A DNA stretch of 64,000 bases from positions 1 through 64,000 of the forward strand of contig PZPK01000003.1 of the NCBI GenBank assembly GCA_006212045.1, read 5' to 3'. The notes below the pieces were generated by a model. That model saw only the letters and a list, made by a program, of their open reading frames with translations, had not been told where the DNA came from and made no database searches. The number at the start of each line of letters is the position of its first letter. Position 1 is the first letter of the stretch. Shown here piece after piece: positions 48,138 through 56,039 of this stretch. A program made the translations under genes and the position numbers. Source of the stretch: Oleiphilus sp. (lineage in GTDB: Bacteria; Pseudomonadota; Gammaproteobacteria; Pseudomonadales; Oleiphilaceae).

Positions 48138-49205
48138 TTGGAATATCGGCTGGACACACAGACAATAAATCGCTTGAAACCGAGTATTCATCCTGCTTAT
48201 GCGCGCTTACTTTGTGCCCATATGCGTACGATGGGGATTACGATGGATGCCTTGTTTCAGGGCAGTACAATGACTTGGCAGGATTTGCTCAAACGGCAGG
48301 TATTTATCAGCTACGAGCAATTTCGCTTGCTCTCAGAAAATGCAATTCGCTTGAGTGCCTGTCCATGGTTGGGGCTAGAACTGTCATCCATCATGCAGGC
48401 CTCAGCGCATGGCCCGCTCGGCTATGGCGCGTTGGCAGCACGTGATGTGAGACAGGGGTTTCGTCTCATTGAGAAAATGTTGCCCACGCGCATTTCAATT
48501 TATACCTTCCAGGTCATTGAGCAAGCCCCTCATGCCTACTTTGAGCTGGACGAGAATATAGAAAAAGGCGAGTTGCAGGAGTTTGTCGATGTCATGTTGC
48601 TGGGTTCATTTTTCGACATGCTTGAAAGGATGTCTTCCGAAGCAATTTCAGGTGTGCAGGTCGCATTTCCTTTTCCGGAGCCGGAATGGTCTGAACGGTA
48701 CTACGCGCGTTTTACTGGCGCCAGTATTGCTTTTTCCTCGGACAAGTTTCGGATAACCCTGCCGTTGGCCCTGTTTGATCAGCCCTGTATGACGGCAGAT
48801 GAATTTGCCTACCGGAATGCGGAGCGCGAGTGCGCAGCCTTGCTGGACAATGAGAGCCAGGGAGGAGACCTTGCACGTCGGCTGAAACAGGAGCTTCTGG
48901 AGCAGGAAGGCGCGTATCCCACGCTGGAACAGAAAGCCGAGCAGCATTGTATGTCTTCGCGTACGCTGATTCGAAAACTGAAACAGGAAAACACCCATTA
49001 TCAGGCCATTGTAGATGAGGTCCGAAAAGAGCTAGCGTGCTGGCGCTTGCAGAATACGCCATTGTCAATCGAGCGAATTGCAGAGGCCTTGGGTTTTCAG
49101 GATACCTCGAATTTTTCGCGCGTCTTTCGTCGGTGGTGTGACTGTACGCCCTCGGAATTCAGGGCTAACGGCGGGCTTTACCGCGACAAGGCGTCAGGCA
49201 GATAA
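48138..49205 (+). CDS. AraC family transcriptional regulator, probable alkB regulator
   Basis: A 355-residue regulator. The open frame extends back into alkB, but TTG 48138 has an AAAGGA site 7 bp upstream and gives the usual start (IHPAYARLLCAHMRTMGITM). Residues about 20-210 are the AraC arabinose-binding-type ligand domain found in OruR/ArgR-like and AlkB-linked regulators. The C-terminal DNA-binding domain (about 255-350) has RTLIRKLKQENTHYQAIVDE and IERIAEALGFQDTSNFSRVF. Similar regulators next to alkB activate it with alkanes; that role is inferred from position. Its end overlaps the next gene by 28 bp, convergently. Confidence 0.85.
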   Translation: MEYRLDTQTINRLKPSIHPAYARLLCAHMRTMGITMDALFQGSTMTWQDLLKRQVFISYEQFRLLSENAIRLSACPWLGLELSSIMQASAHGPLGYGALAARDVRQGFRLIEKMLPTRISIYTFQVIEQAPHAYFELDENIEKGELQEFVDVMLLGSFFDMLERMSSEAISGVQVAFPFPEPEWSERYYARFTGASIAFSSDKFRITLPLALFDQPCMTADEFAYRNAERECAALLDNESQGGDLARRLKQELLEQEGAYPTLEQKAEQHCMSSRTLIRKLKQENTHYQAIVDEVRKELACWRLQNTPLSIERIAEALGFQDTSNFSRVFRRWCDCTPSEFRANGGLYRDKASGR

Positions 49206-49987
49206 ACTGAGGTATAGCGCTTGACGATGTCCTGGATATGTCCGCCCTGCTTAAGCTGTATCAGGCGTTTTTTGATCAGTGCCTTGAGTGCTTCGTCCGC
49301 ATCCCTGTCCACGGAAAGATAGATTGGATAGGGCGGGATAACGGCGTCCATATTCAGAAAGCGAAAACATTCTTCGAGTTTATCTTCAGGCTGGCGTATA
49401 GCCGCCAGGTTGTATCTCAGCCGAATGTCCATTTCAACAAAACCATCGGTCCGGCCGTGACTGGCCATAATAAAGCCTTGATGATAAGACCTGACCGGAC
49501 TCAAGAGGAGTTTGAGGTTGCGCTCAAGCTGGTTCAGCTCCGGATAGTCAAAAGTAGATAATATGGAGATACGTTTCTTCCGGAGGTCCTCCGGGGTGCG
49601 GATCTCTTTTTGTTTTTCGTCGCAGGTAAGGTAACTGTGATGTGCGTAAAACAGAGGCACATCAATCAGCTCGCCATGCGGTGCTGTTGCGTTCCACACT
49701 TTGGCATCGTAGGTTATCCATGGGTGATTCTGGTGCTCTGATATCAGCTTTGAGATGCGCTTTGGGCTCGCAACCAGAGGTACAATGTTGTAATGCGTTT
49801 CCCGGAAAATATCTGTGACGATGTCGGAGATGATGCCACCGGTAGAATTCCGCTCCTCATTGATCTGGAAGGGAACCGCAATATCGCTGACTACCAGATA
49901 ATTGACTTTTTCTGTTTCTGCCTTCGCATGAAAGTGGGTGATTGCAAATGCCAGGGCAATACAGTGCAGAAGGCGGGATGGTGTCAT
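49178..49987 (-). CDS. Periplasmic substrate-binding-like protein (SBP_bac_3 type)
   Basis: A 269-residue secreted protein with a signal peptide (about residues 1-23, ending HAKA). The rest follows the type II periplasmic fold of the amino-acid-binding family: IAVPFQINEERNSTGGIISDIV near the start, a central DLRKKRISILSTFDYPEL, and GRTDGFVEMDIRLRYNL. There are no permease or ATPase genes beside it, so a sensory or lone receptor role is possible. It overlaps the end of the AraC gene. Confidence 0.75.
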   Translation of the reverse strand: MTPSRLLHCIALAFAITHFHAKAETEKVNYLVVSDIAVPFQINEERNSTGGIISDIVTDIFRETHYNIVPLVASPKRISKLISEHQNHPWITYDAKVWNATAPHGELIDVPLFYAHHSYLTCDEKQKEIRTPEDLRKKRISILSTFDYPELNQLERNLKLLLSPVRSYHQGFIMASHGRTDGFVEMDIRLRYNLAAIRQPEDKLEECFRFLNMDAVIPPYPIYLSVDRDADEALKALIKKRLIQLKQGGHIQDIVKRYTSVYLPDALSR

Positions 49988-50210
49988 GAAAGTCCTTTTG
50001 ATCGCGGCTCAATGGAAGCGAATACTGCATAATCGCAAGCATATTAAGAGATTGGCATAGTCTAAGTTAGTTCAAACGGCGTAAAATGCAATGGCGGTGT
50101 TGCGGATGTCGCCGTGGTCCTCAGTGGTTTATCTCAAACATCTGCATTGTTGGAACGAAATGCGATTAGCATAGTCCTAATCCGGAACCAATCAGAACAG
50201 GATAAAATAG

Positions 50211-51218
50211 ATGCTGGATACCCGCGCACGCCTGCTGGAGAGTGATTTCCCTTTGATCAAAAGGAGAAAGCTTGAAACCCTGCAGGTTAATCTGGGGTAC
50301 TTGTGTAACTTAAGCTGCACGCACTGTCACGTGAACGCCGGACCGCGACGCACCGAACTCATGGATCGCCATACTATCGATCTGATACTTGGATACATGG
50401 ACGCCCAACATATCCAGTGCCTTGATCTGACAGGAGGTGCGCCTGAATTGAATCCGCATTTCCGGTATTTTGTCGAGCAGGCACGATCCCGGGAGGTTCA
50501 TGTGATGGACCGTTGTAATCTGACCGTGCTCAACGAGCCCGGGCAGGAAGACCTTGCAGATTTTCTGGCACAGCAGTCGGTGGAAGTCGTTGCATCATTG
50601 CCTTGCTACACCAGTGACAATGTGGATCAGCAAAGAGGCAAGGGCGTATTTGATTCCAGCATCAAGGCACTCAAAAGGCTCAACGAACTGGGGTATGGCC
50701 TGAATGACAAGCGTCGCCGTTTAAGTCTGGTTTACAATCCCAACGGCGCATTTCTGCCACCTCCTCAGGAACAGTTGGAGCATGACTACAAGCGCGAGTT
50801 GATGGAGCATTTTGAGATCCGTTTTGACTCCCTGTTCACGATTACCAATATGCCGATCGCCCGTTTTGGCAGTGTATTGCTATCAAAAGGCCAGTTCGGC
50901 GAGTATATGGATTTGCTGCGCACATCCTATGCGTCTGAAAACCTGGGCTCGGTGATGTGTCGCAGCCTGATCAGTATCGATTGGCAGGGCTTCCTTTACG
51001 ATTGTGATTTTAATCAAATGCTGCATTTACCGATGCTGGCATCGAGCGGTCACTTGCCATCACATGAAGGCCTCCATCTACTGGCTTCCGACCGCAAAAA
51101 AAGACACCTGTCCGAGCTGCTCGATGTGGATCTGGAGGGGCAGCCCATTGTCGTGGGTGACCACTGTTACGGCTGCACTGCAGGGCAGGGAAGCAGTTGT
51201 GGGGGGGCACTTGAATAG
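50211..51218 (+). CDS. arsS: Arsenosugar biosynthesis-type radical SAM protein ArsS
   Basis: A 335-residue radical SAM enzyme. The cluster motif CNLSCTHC (residues 32-39) is in NLGYLCNLSCTHCHVNAGP. The DLTGGAPELNPHFRYF and DRCNLTVLNEPGQEDLADFL segments and the C-terminal CYGCTAGQGSSCGG match the family annotated as arsenosugar biosynthesis radical SAM (ArsS), in which an adenosyl group is added to a methylated arsenical. The next gene, 11 bp on, is the glycosyltransferase usually paired with it. ArsM, which supplies the methylated arsenic, is not in the window. Confidence 0.85.
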   Translation: MLDTRARLLESDFPLIKRRKLETLQVNLGYLCNLSCTHCHVNAGPRRTELMDRHTIDLILGYMDAQHIQCLDLTGGAPELNPHFRYFVEQARSREVHVMDRCNLTVLNEPGQEDLADFLAQQSVEVVASLPCYTSDNVDQQRGKGVFDSSIKALKRLNELGYGLNDKRRRLSLVYNPNGAFLPPPQEQLEHDYKRELMEHFEIRFDSLFTITNMPIARFGSVLLSKGQFGEYMDLLRTSYASENLGSVMCRSLISIDWQGFLYDCDFNQMLHLPMLASSGHLPSHEGLHLLASDRKKRHLSELLDVDLEGQPIVVGDHCYGCTAGQGSSCGGALE

Positions 51219-51229
51219 AATCTTGGAGT

Positions 51230-51952
51230 GTGCCTGAATTGACACCGCGTTATTCTTTCGTGATGCCGGTGTTGAACGAGGCCGGTATTCTCCAGATGGC
51301 ATTGCAACGGCTGGATACGCTCTGCGGTCGTGCTGAAGCATCTGCCGAACTGATTGTGGTGGACGGCGGCAGTAGTGATGATACGCTGGATCAGCTGGCA
51401 TCTTTCAGTCCGCAGCACCTTAATGTGGTCACCTTACAGGCCGCAAGGCGCGGCCGGGCCTATCAAATGAATGCCGGTGCGCAGGAGGCATCTGGTGAGA
51501 TTCTGGTCTTTCTGCATGCAGATACTTGCCTTTCGGACAAAGCCTTTGATGGCTTGCAGGGGTTTGAGCAGCGCCGGCTCTGGGGGCATTTTAATGTGCG
51601 ATTGAATAACTCCGGGTTGATGTATTGCATTATTTCCTGGTTTATCAACCAACGTTCCCGCCTTAGCGCCATCGCGACTGGAGACCAGGCGATCTTTGTC
51701 AGAAAGCAGACCTTTGAAAAGATAGGTGGGTATGCCCGGCAACCACTGATGGAAGATGTGGAATTGTGTTCACGGCTAAAGGCCTTGGGTCGGCCTTATG
51801 TCGTTTCGGTACCGGTCAAAACCTCGGCGCGAAAATGGGAGCGGGAGGGTATATTCAGAACCATCTGGTTGATGTGGACCCTGCGAGCCCGCTATGCTCT
51901 GGGCGCAAACCCCGAGGATCTGCTCAAACTGTATTACCCAACCCAGGACTAG
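51230..51952 (+). CDS. TIGR04283-type family 2 glycosyltransferase (arsenosugar-associated)
   Basis: A 240-residue GT-A-fold glycosyltransferase without membrane segments. It begins SFVMPVLNEAGILQMALQRL, then VVDGGSSDDTLD, RGRAYQMNAGAQ, FLHADTCLSD (the DXD-like metal site) and GGYARQPLMEDVELCSRLK. The GTG start at 51230 has TTGGAG just upstream. The pairing with ArsS and the sequence pattern fit the small glycosyltransferase group found in arsenosugar loci. It is probably co-transcribed with the radical SAM gene. Confidence 0.83.
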   Translation: MPELTPRYSFVMPVLNEAGILQMALQRLDTLCGRAEASAELIVVDGGSSDDTLDQLASFSPQHLNVVTLQAARRGRAYQMNAGAQEASGEILVFLHADTCLSDKAFDGLQGFEQRRLWGHFNVRLNNSGLMYCIISWFINQRSRLSAIATGDQAIFVRKQTFEKIGGYARQPLMEDVELCSRLKALGRPYVVSVPVKTSARKWEREGIFRTIWLMWTLRARYALGANPEDLLKLYYPTQD

Positions 51953-52025
51953 AGTGTCATCAATGACTGGTATTACCGCAGGATTTCATTAAACTGCGCT
52001 GCGATTAAAATATCAGGTGTGCAGT

Positions 52026-52226
52026 ATGTCTATCGCTTTATTTGAAGAAATTTCCCTGTATGTCTTCGTTGGAGGTTTGATCCTGCTGATGGCTTACATT
52101 GTCTGGGATCTATCCAAAAAATCCAATGCCGGGAAATTTGGCACCTTTATCCTGTTTCTCGTTCTGGGTCTGGGGGTATTGGGTTTTGTGATCAAGAGTG
52201 TTATCGCAGAGCTAATGGGTTTATAG
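52026..52226 (+). CDS. DUF2788 family small membrane protein
   Basis: A 66-residue protein with two helices (about residues 11-28 and 43-62) joined by the conserved WDLSKKSNAGKFGTF loop, the pattern of DUF2788. ATG 52026 has an AGGTG site. The function is unknown. Confidence 0.8.
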   Translation: MSIALFEEISLYVFVGGLILLMAYIVWDLSKKSNAGKFGTFILFLVLGLGVLGFVIKSVIAELMGL

Positions 52227-52287
52227 TCGCGGGAGTCTCAAAAGCACCTCCACGGTGTTTCTCTTCTCAGAACCAGGCTAACGCACG

Positions 52288-53295
52288 ATGAATCATAAAA
52301 CATACCCTGAGACCCGCCGGGGTCCGCATTCTTTACCGGAATTACTCATACTGATCAGAAGAGCATTCGATGCTTTCCGCTTTCAGAACAGGCCAGTGTT
52401 GTTGGCCGCTTTGCTATCCATATTCATAGCAAGCAACGCCCTTGCGGAGTTGAATCAGGTGACCCAAGTGCGCTTCTCAGCGATCAAGACGGCAAGTTCT
52501 GCCGGAAGTCTTGAGGCCATGGTTGTCGCTGGCGGTAACTGGTTTTCGGTGCGTAAGCTCAATCATAGTGCCATTCTGGTGCAGCATCCTAAAGGCGATC
52601 TGCTGTACGATACCGGTATCGGAACGCAGATCGAGCAGCAAATGGAAGTCCTAAACTTTATGGACAAGAAACTGTTTGCGATTGAAGGTTTGAATCCGGC
52701 ACGAGAACAACTGGATCGGGCCGGATATCAACTGAGCAGCTTAAGGGCCATTGTTGCAGGGCACATGCATTGGGATCATGTCAGTGGACTCGAAGATTTT
52801 CTGGGAGTGCCAGTGTGGGTACCGCAGGAAGCGCTTGACGAGGCCTGGGCAGGAGACCCGCCCGGTTTTATCCAGTCGCAATTCGATGATGAGAAGATCA
52901 ATTGGGAAGTGATCAGTCTTCCCGAGCAGCCTTACATGGGCTTCGAAAAATCCCTGGATGTGCACAAGGATGGCAGTGTTGTTCTGGTTGATCTCAGCGG
53001 TCACTCTGATGGACAGATGGGCATGTTCATTAACATTGCTGACGACCAGCGTTTCTTTTTGATCGGGGACACCACCTGGACGCTCAAGGGAATTCAGAAT
53101 CGCCGTTCACGGCCCAGGTTTGTGCAGTGGATGACCGGCGTCGATAAGAATTATGAGAGAAACGCCGATGTGATTGAAATAATCCATCAATTATCCCGAA
53201 AGCATCCAGAGATCAAAATTGTGCCTGCGCATGACGAATTTGTGCTCGACACGCTGCCTGTTTTTCCGATGATGAGTGACGGGTCGGAGTTTTAA
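52288..53295 (+). CDS. MBL-fold metallo-hydrolase, lactonase-like
   Basis: A 335-residue protein with a hydrophobic segment (about residues 36-52) ending in ALA that may be a late signal peptide; the true start could be an internal codon. The metallo-beta-lactamase motif HMHWDH (about residue 155), then GHSDGQMGMF, LIGDTTW and PAHDEF supply the two-metal ligands. The arrangement resembles N-acyl-homoserine-lactone lactonase-like hydrolases, but the substrate is not known. An exported location would fit an extracellular lactone or ester. Confidence 0.78.
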   Translation: MNHKTYPETRRGPHSLPELLILIRRAFDAFRFQNRPVLLAALLSIFIASNALAELNQVTQVRFSAIKTASSAGSLEAMVVAGGNWFSVRKLNHSAILVQHPKGDLLYDTGIGTQIEQQMEVLNFMDKKLFAIEGLNPAREQLDRAGYQLSSLRAIVAGHMHWDHVSGLEDFLGVPVWVPQEALDEAWAGDPPGFIQSQFDDEKINWEVISLPEQPYMGFEKSLDVHKDGSVVLVDLSGHSDGQMGMFINIADDQRFFLIGDTTWTLKGIQNRRSRPRFVQWMTGVDKNYERNADVIEIIHQLSRKHPEIKIVPAHDEFVLDTLPVFPMMSDGSEF

Positions 53296-53403
53296 TAGGG
53301 CTCGTTTCTTTCGCCAGTCTTTCGCCAGTCTTTGGCAGGAGTATCCCACCAACACAGCGGCTGTCGGGTCTGAATCTTTTAATTTCGGCAGCTATAAAGC
53401 CGA

Positions 53404-53658
53404 CTATTTCGTCAGTATTTCAAGCTTTGCGATCAGCTGCATCGCCTGCTTGTGATCAACGCCGCAGCAATCAGAATTGGGTTGGAAGTTGCGACAGACG
53501 GGAGGTCGTCCATCGTAGACCTTGCAGCGTCGTTGACCGTCCAGATTGACGCAGGGAACCCCGGCCGGTTTGCCCTTTGGCATATTGGGCAAAGGACTGG
53601 AAATCTCGGGGGCGATGCAGCAGGCAGCGCAAGCGGTATGGCAATCCATCTCAGGCAT
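53404..53658 (-). CDS. YkgJ family cysteine cluster protein
   Basis: An 84-residue protein with eight or more Cys in the YkgJ pattern: DCHTACAACC near the start, GVPCVNLDGQRRCKVYDGRPPVCRNF-type spacing in the middle, and a DCCG near the end. It probably binds zinc or an iron-sulfur cluster. The function is unknown. It is in line with gloA, 36 bp away. Confidence 0.85.
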   Translation of the reverse strand: MPEMDCHTACAACCIAPEISSPLPNMPKGKPAGVPCVNLDGQRRCKVYDGRPPVCRNFQPNSDCCGVDHKQAMQLIAKLEILTK

Positions 53659-53694
53659 ACCCGCAGCAATGTCTGAAGCGATGCACTGGTATGT

Positions 53695-54081
53695 TCACGT
53701 TTTGGGTCCAAGCAGTTCGATCATATAGCCGTCCGGGTCCTTCACAAACGCCAGAATCGTGCTGCCATGTTTCATTGGGCCTGCCGGCCTGACGACTTCG
53801 CCGCCCTGTTGTGTGATTCGCTCGCAGGCCTGATAAACATCATCAACTTCAATGGCGATATGGCCGAAACCATCGCCGGGCTCATAGGCTGAGGTATCCC
53901 AATTATGGGTTAACTCCAATGCTGTGCATTCTGATTCATCTCCGTAAGCCATAAACGCGAGTGTAAATCTTCCGTCCGGGTAGTCTTTTTGCCGGAGCAG
54001 GCGCATCCCAAGAATGTCGCGGTAAAAGGCGATCGAACGCTGCAAATTACCGACACGCAGCATGGTATGAAGTATTCGCAT
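53695..54081 (-). CDS. gloA: Lactoylglutathione lyase (glyoxalase I)
   Basis: A 128-residue VOC protein. The ATG at 54081 gives the standard MRILHTMLRVGNLQRSI start with an upstream AGGA; the open frame to 54162 is longer than any family member. Metal ligands are recognisable: His5, Glu in TALELTHN, His in GFGHIAIEV, and Glu in GYMIELLG. It isomerises the methylglyoxal-glutathione hemithioacetal; the short loops suggest the nickel-dependent E. coli type. Confidence 0.93.
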   Translation of the reverse strand: MRILHTMLRVGNLQRSIAFYRDILGMRLLRQKDYPDGRFTLAFMAYGDESECTALELTHNWDTSAYEPGDGFGHIAIEVDDVYQACERITQQGGEVVRPAGPMKHGSTILAFVKDPDGYMIELLGPKT

Positions 54082-54227
54082 AGACTGGTTCCTCATGGCG
54101 ATGTGGGGGATTTGTAATGGCCGGTTCAGTGCCAATGCAATGGCTCTGCCAGCGCTTGGCACCTAACCCAAAAAACAACGCACAAGATAAATCAATTGCA
54201 GATTCTTGCAAGGCTGTGCTCAGGTGA

Positions 54228-56039
54228 TCAAGGGTAGAACGGCATCAGGGCCGGTTTGTTTGAATCACCTGCTGTGTTTTTGATTTTCTCCAGCTTTTCG
54301 ATTCTTTCCAGCAAACGGTTTTTATCATAGCGCTGGCTGGACGAAACGCCAGCACTGTCGCCGCCATAGTGACGTGCTTCAAAGGCCTGAGCCTGCTGCA
54401 TCAATTCAGTGTCGATACCCGCAAGATCCACCAGTGCACGCACATTCCGGTCAGGGTAACGTTCCGCGGCCCACTGCAGCAGCAGTCGCGGCATGCCACT
54501 ATCCTCCTGCTTCAGGGCCTTTTCAAGTGCTTTCAGCGTATCGATTTCCCGTGCCGGGCCGCTCTTATCTGCTGTGGCGCTTCTCTGGCGCTGCAGTTGG
54601 CGTATCAGGTAGATACTGGTACTGATCCAGCCAAAAGCTAGCAGTCCGATCAGGGTATACAGGATGTGGTTCCCGGGGGCGGCCCATGAACCCGTATCGC
54701 CGGTGTTATTCAGAGCGGAATGGGTGTCTGGCGCAGTGTCTGTTGCGCGCGATGGGTCTGAAATCGGCTTCGACTCAAGGTTCCCAGGCTTTGTATTGGT
54801 CTGCGGCGAAGCAATATCAGATTGCGCAGCGGGCTTGTTGGCTGTTTCGGGTCCCGGTCGAATTTCAATCCGGCGAGAAGGAATGACGGCGAGACGTTCG
54901 ACATCATTTACTGTATCCCACCAGGGAATTCGAATTTCGGGGAGATTGACCGAACCGGCATCGACAGCCACTAGCGCAGTGGTTTCCTTACGTATCGATT
55001 GGACACCGGTTTCATGCTCCAAAGATTCAACTTCCGGCTGGTCCGGATACACTTTGATGCCCGAGATTTCATCCATCGCGATCGGGGGCAGGGCAGAGCC
55101 CAATAAGCCAAGCGACTGTATTTCGATGGTACGTGTCAACGAGTCGCCCACCTGAATATTATTGGGAGCCTGTTCCCAGTTTTCTGTCAGATGCAGGCTG
55201 GTTGCCGGTAACCAGATGTCTCCTGAGAATTCGGATGGCGGGGACTTGACCTCAATGCTAAGGGCTTCGGACAGTTCCCGGACACGCACGCGACGGCGGC
55301 TGCGGGTATCAATCAGAATACCGCTGAAAGACTGCGGCTCAATCTCCAGAGTACCGCTTTTCTGCGGGAAAATGAGGAATTTTCTTTCTCGTACTTCGTA
55401 GCGCTGATTGTAGGCCATCCGAAAGAATTTCTTGATGTCGCCAAGACCCTCTACAATCGCATCGGCAGGAGCGGGTTCGCTCAAATCCCCGCTGGCAAGT
55501 TGGTCGGCGGCGTATAGTCGCAAGGTAAATACGATTTGTTCTTGAACGTAGACGGAGTCTTTATCGACTTCAACCTCCAGAAATACGTTGGGAGGATTCT
55601 CGGCATTTCGGGGCGCCGTGCCGGGTAGTACTGTAACCGGGATAGGCTGACTGCTGGTGCCCTTGAATTCGATGGCTGGAACACTCAGCTCACCGGTCCG
55701 TTTGGGTGCAAGCGTATAAGTCCATGTGACCTGGCTTGTTGTTTTACCGTTGATCGATTGCATGTTGTAGCTTTGTTGCTGATCAAGAATTTCAAAATCC
55801 TGCTCCAGCGCTGATGTGTCCGGCGAGCCGACCTGATTCCGTCCAAAATTCAGGATGCCGCCGAAACTCATTTCCATTTCGAAATTACCCACCACCCGTA
55901 AGTTGAGCGTGTCCGAGGCATAAATCTTGTTTCGATCTACTGACGCGTTCAATTCGGGCTGCGCGTAGGTCGACGCCGGGCCGATCAAGCAAAGTCCGAT
56001 AAGCAGGACAAAAAGCCGCTGTAATATCTGCACTACCAT
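54228..56039 (-). CDS. batD: Bat operon protein BatD
   Basis: A 603-residue protein with a signal peptide (about 1-26, ending TYAQ), a large beta-rich periplasmic part with Ig-like repeats typical of BatD (DKDSVYVQEQIVFTLRLY; SGTLEIEPQSF), a Ser/Thr/Pro-rich linker (about 400-450), and one membrane helix (about 457-478) with a cytoplasmic tail. It is the last gene of the moxR operon and overlaps the preceding gene by 7 bp. Bat proteins are linked to envelope stress or aerotolerance; the biochemical role is not known. Confidence 0.85.
   Translation of the reverse strand: MVVQILQRLFVLLIGLCLIGPASTYAQPELNASVDRNKIYASDTLNLRVVGNFEMEMSFGGILNFGRNQVGSPDTSALEQDFEILDQQQSYNMQSINGKTTSQVTWTYTLAPKRTGELSVPAIEFKGTSSQPIPVTVLPGTAPRNAENPPNVFLEVEVDKDSVYVQEQIVFTLRLYAADQLASGDLSEPAPADAIVEGLGDIKKFFRMAYNQRYEVRERKFLIFPQKSGTLEIEPQSFSGILIDTRSRRRVRVRELSEALSIEVKSPPSEFSGDIWLPATSLHLTENWEQAPNNIQVGDSLTRTIEIQSLGLLGSALPPIAMDEISGIKVYPDQPEVESLEHETGVQSIRKETTALVAVDAGSVNLPEIRIPWWDTVNDVERLAVIPSRRIEIRPGPETANKPAAQSDIASPQTNTKPGNLESKPISDPSRATDTAPDTHSALNNTGDTGSWAAPGNHILYTLIGLLAFGWISTSIYLIRQLQRQRSATADKSGPAREIDTLKALEKALKQEDSGMPRLLLQWAAERYPDRNVRALVDLAGIDTELMQQAQAFEARHYGGDSAGVSSSQRYDKNRLLERIEKLEKIKNTAGDSNKPALMPFYP

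Noticed and set aside
50052-50180. Two similar GCATAGTC-containing stretches before arsS
   Set aside because: They are imperfect copies 114 bp apart and do not form a recognised operator or promoter.
53308-53331. Two copies of CTTTCGCCAGT after the MBL gene
   Set aside because: Only two short copies, in a small gap, with no evident role.
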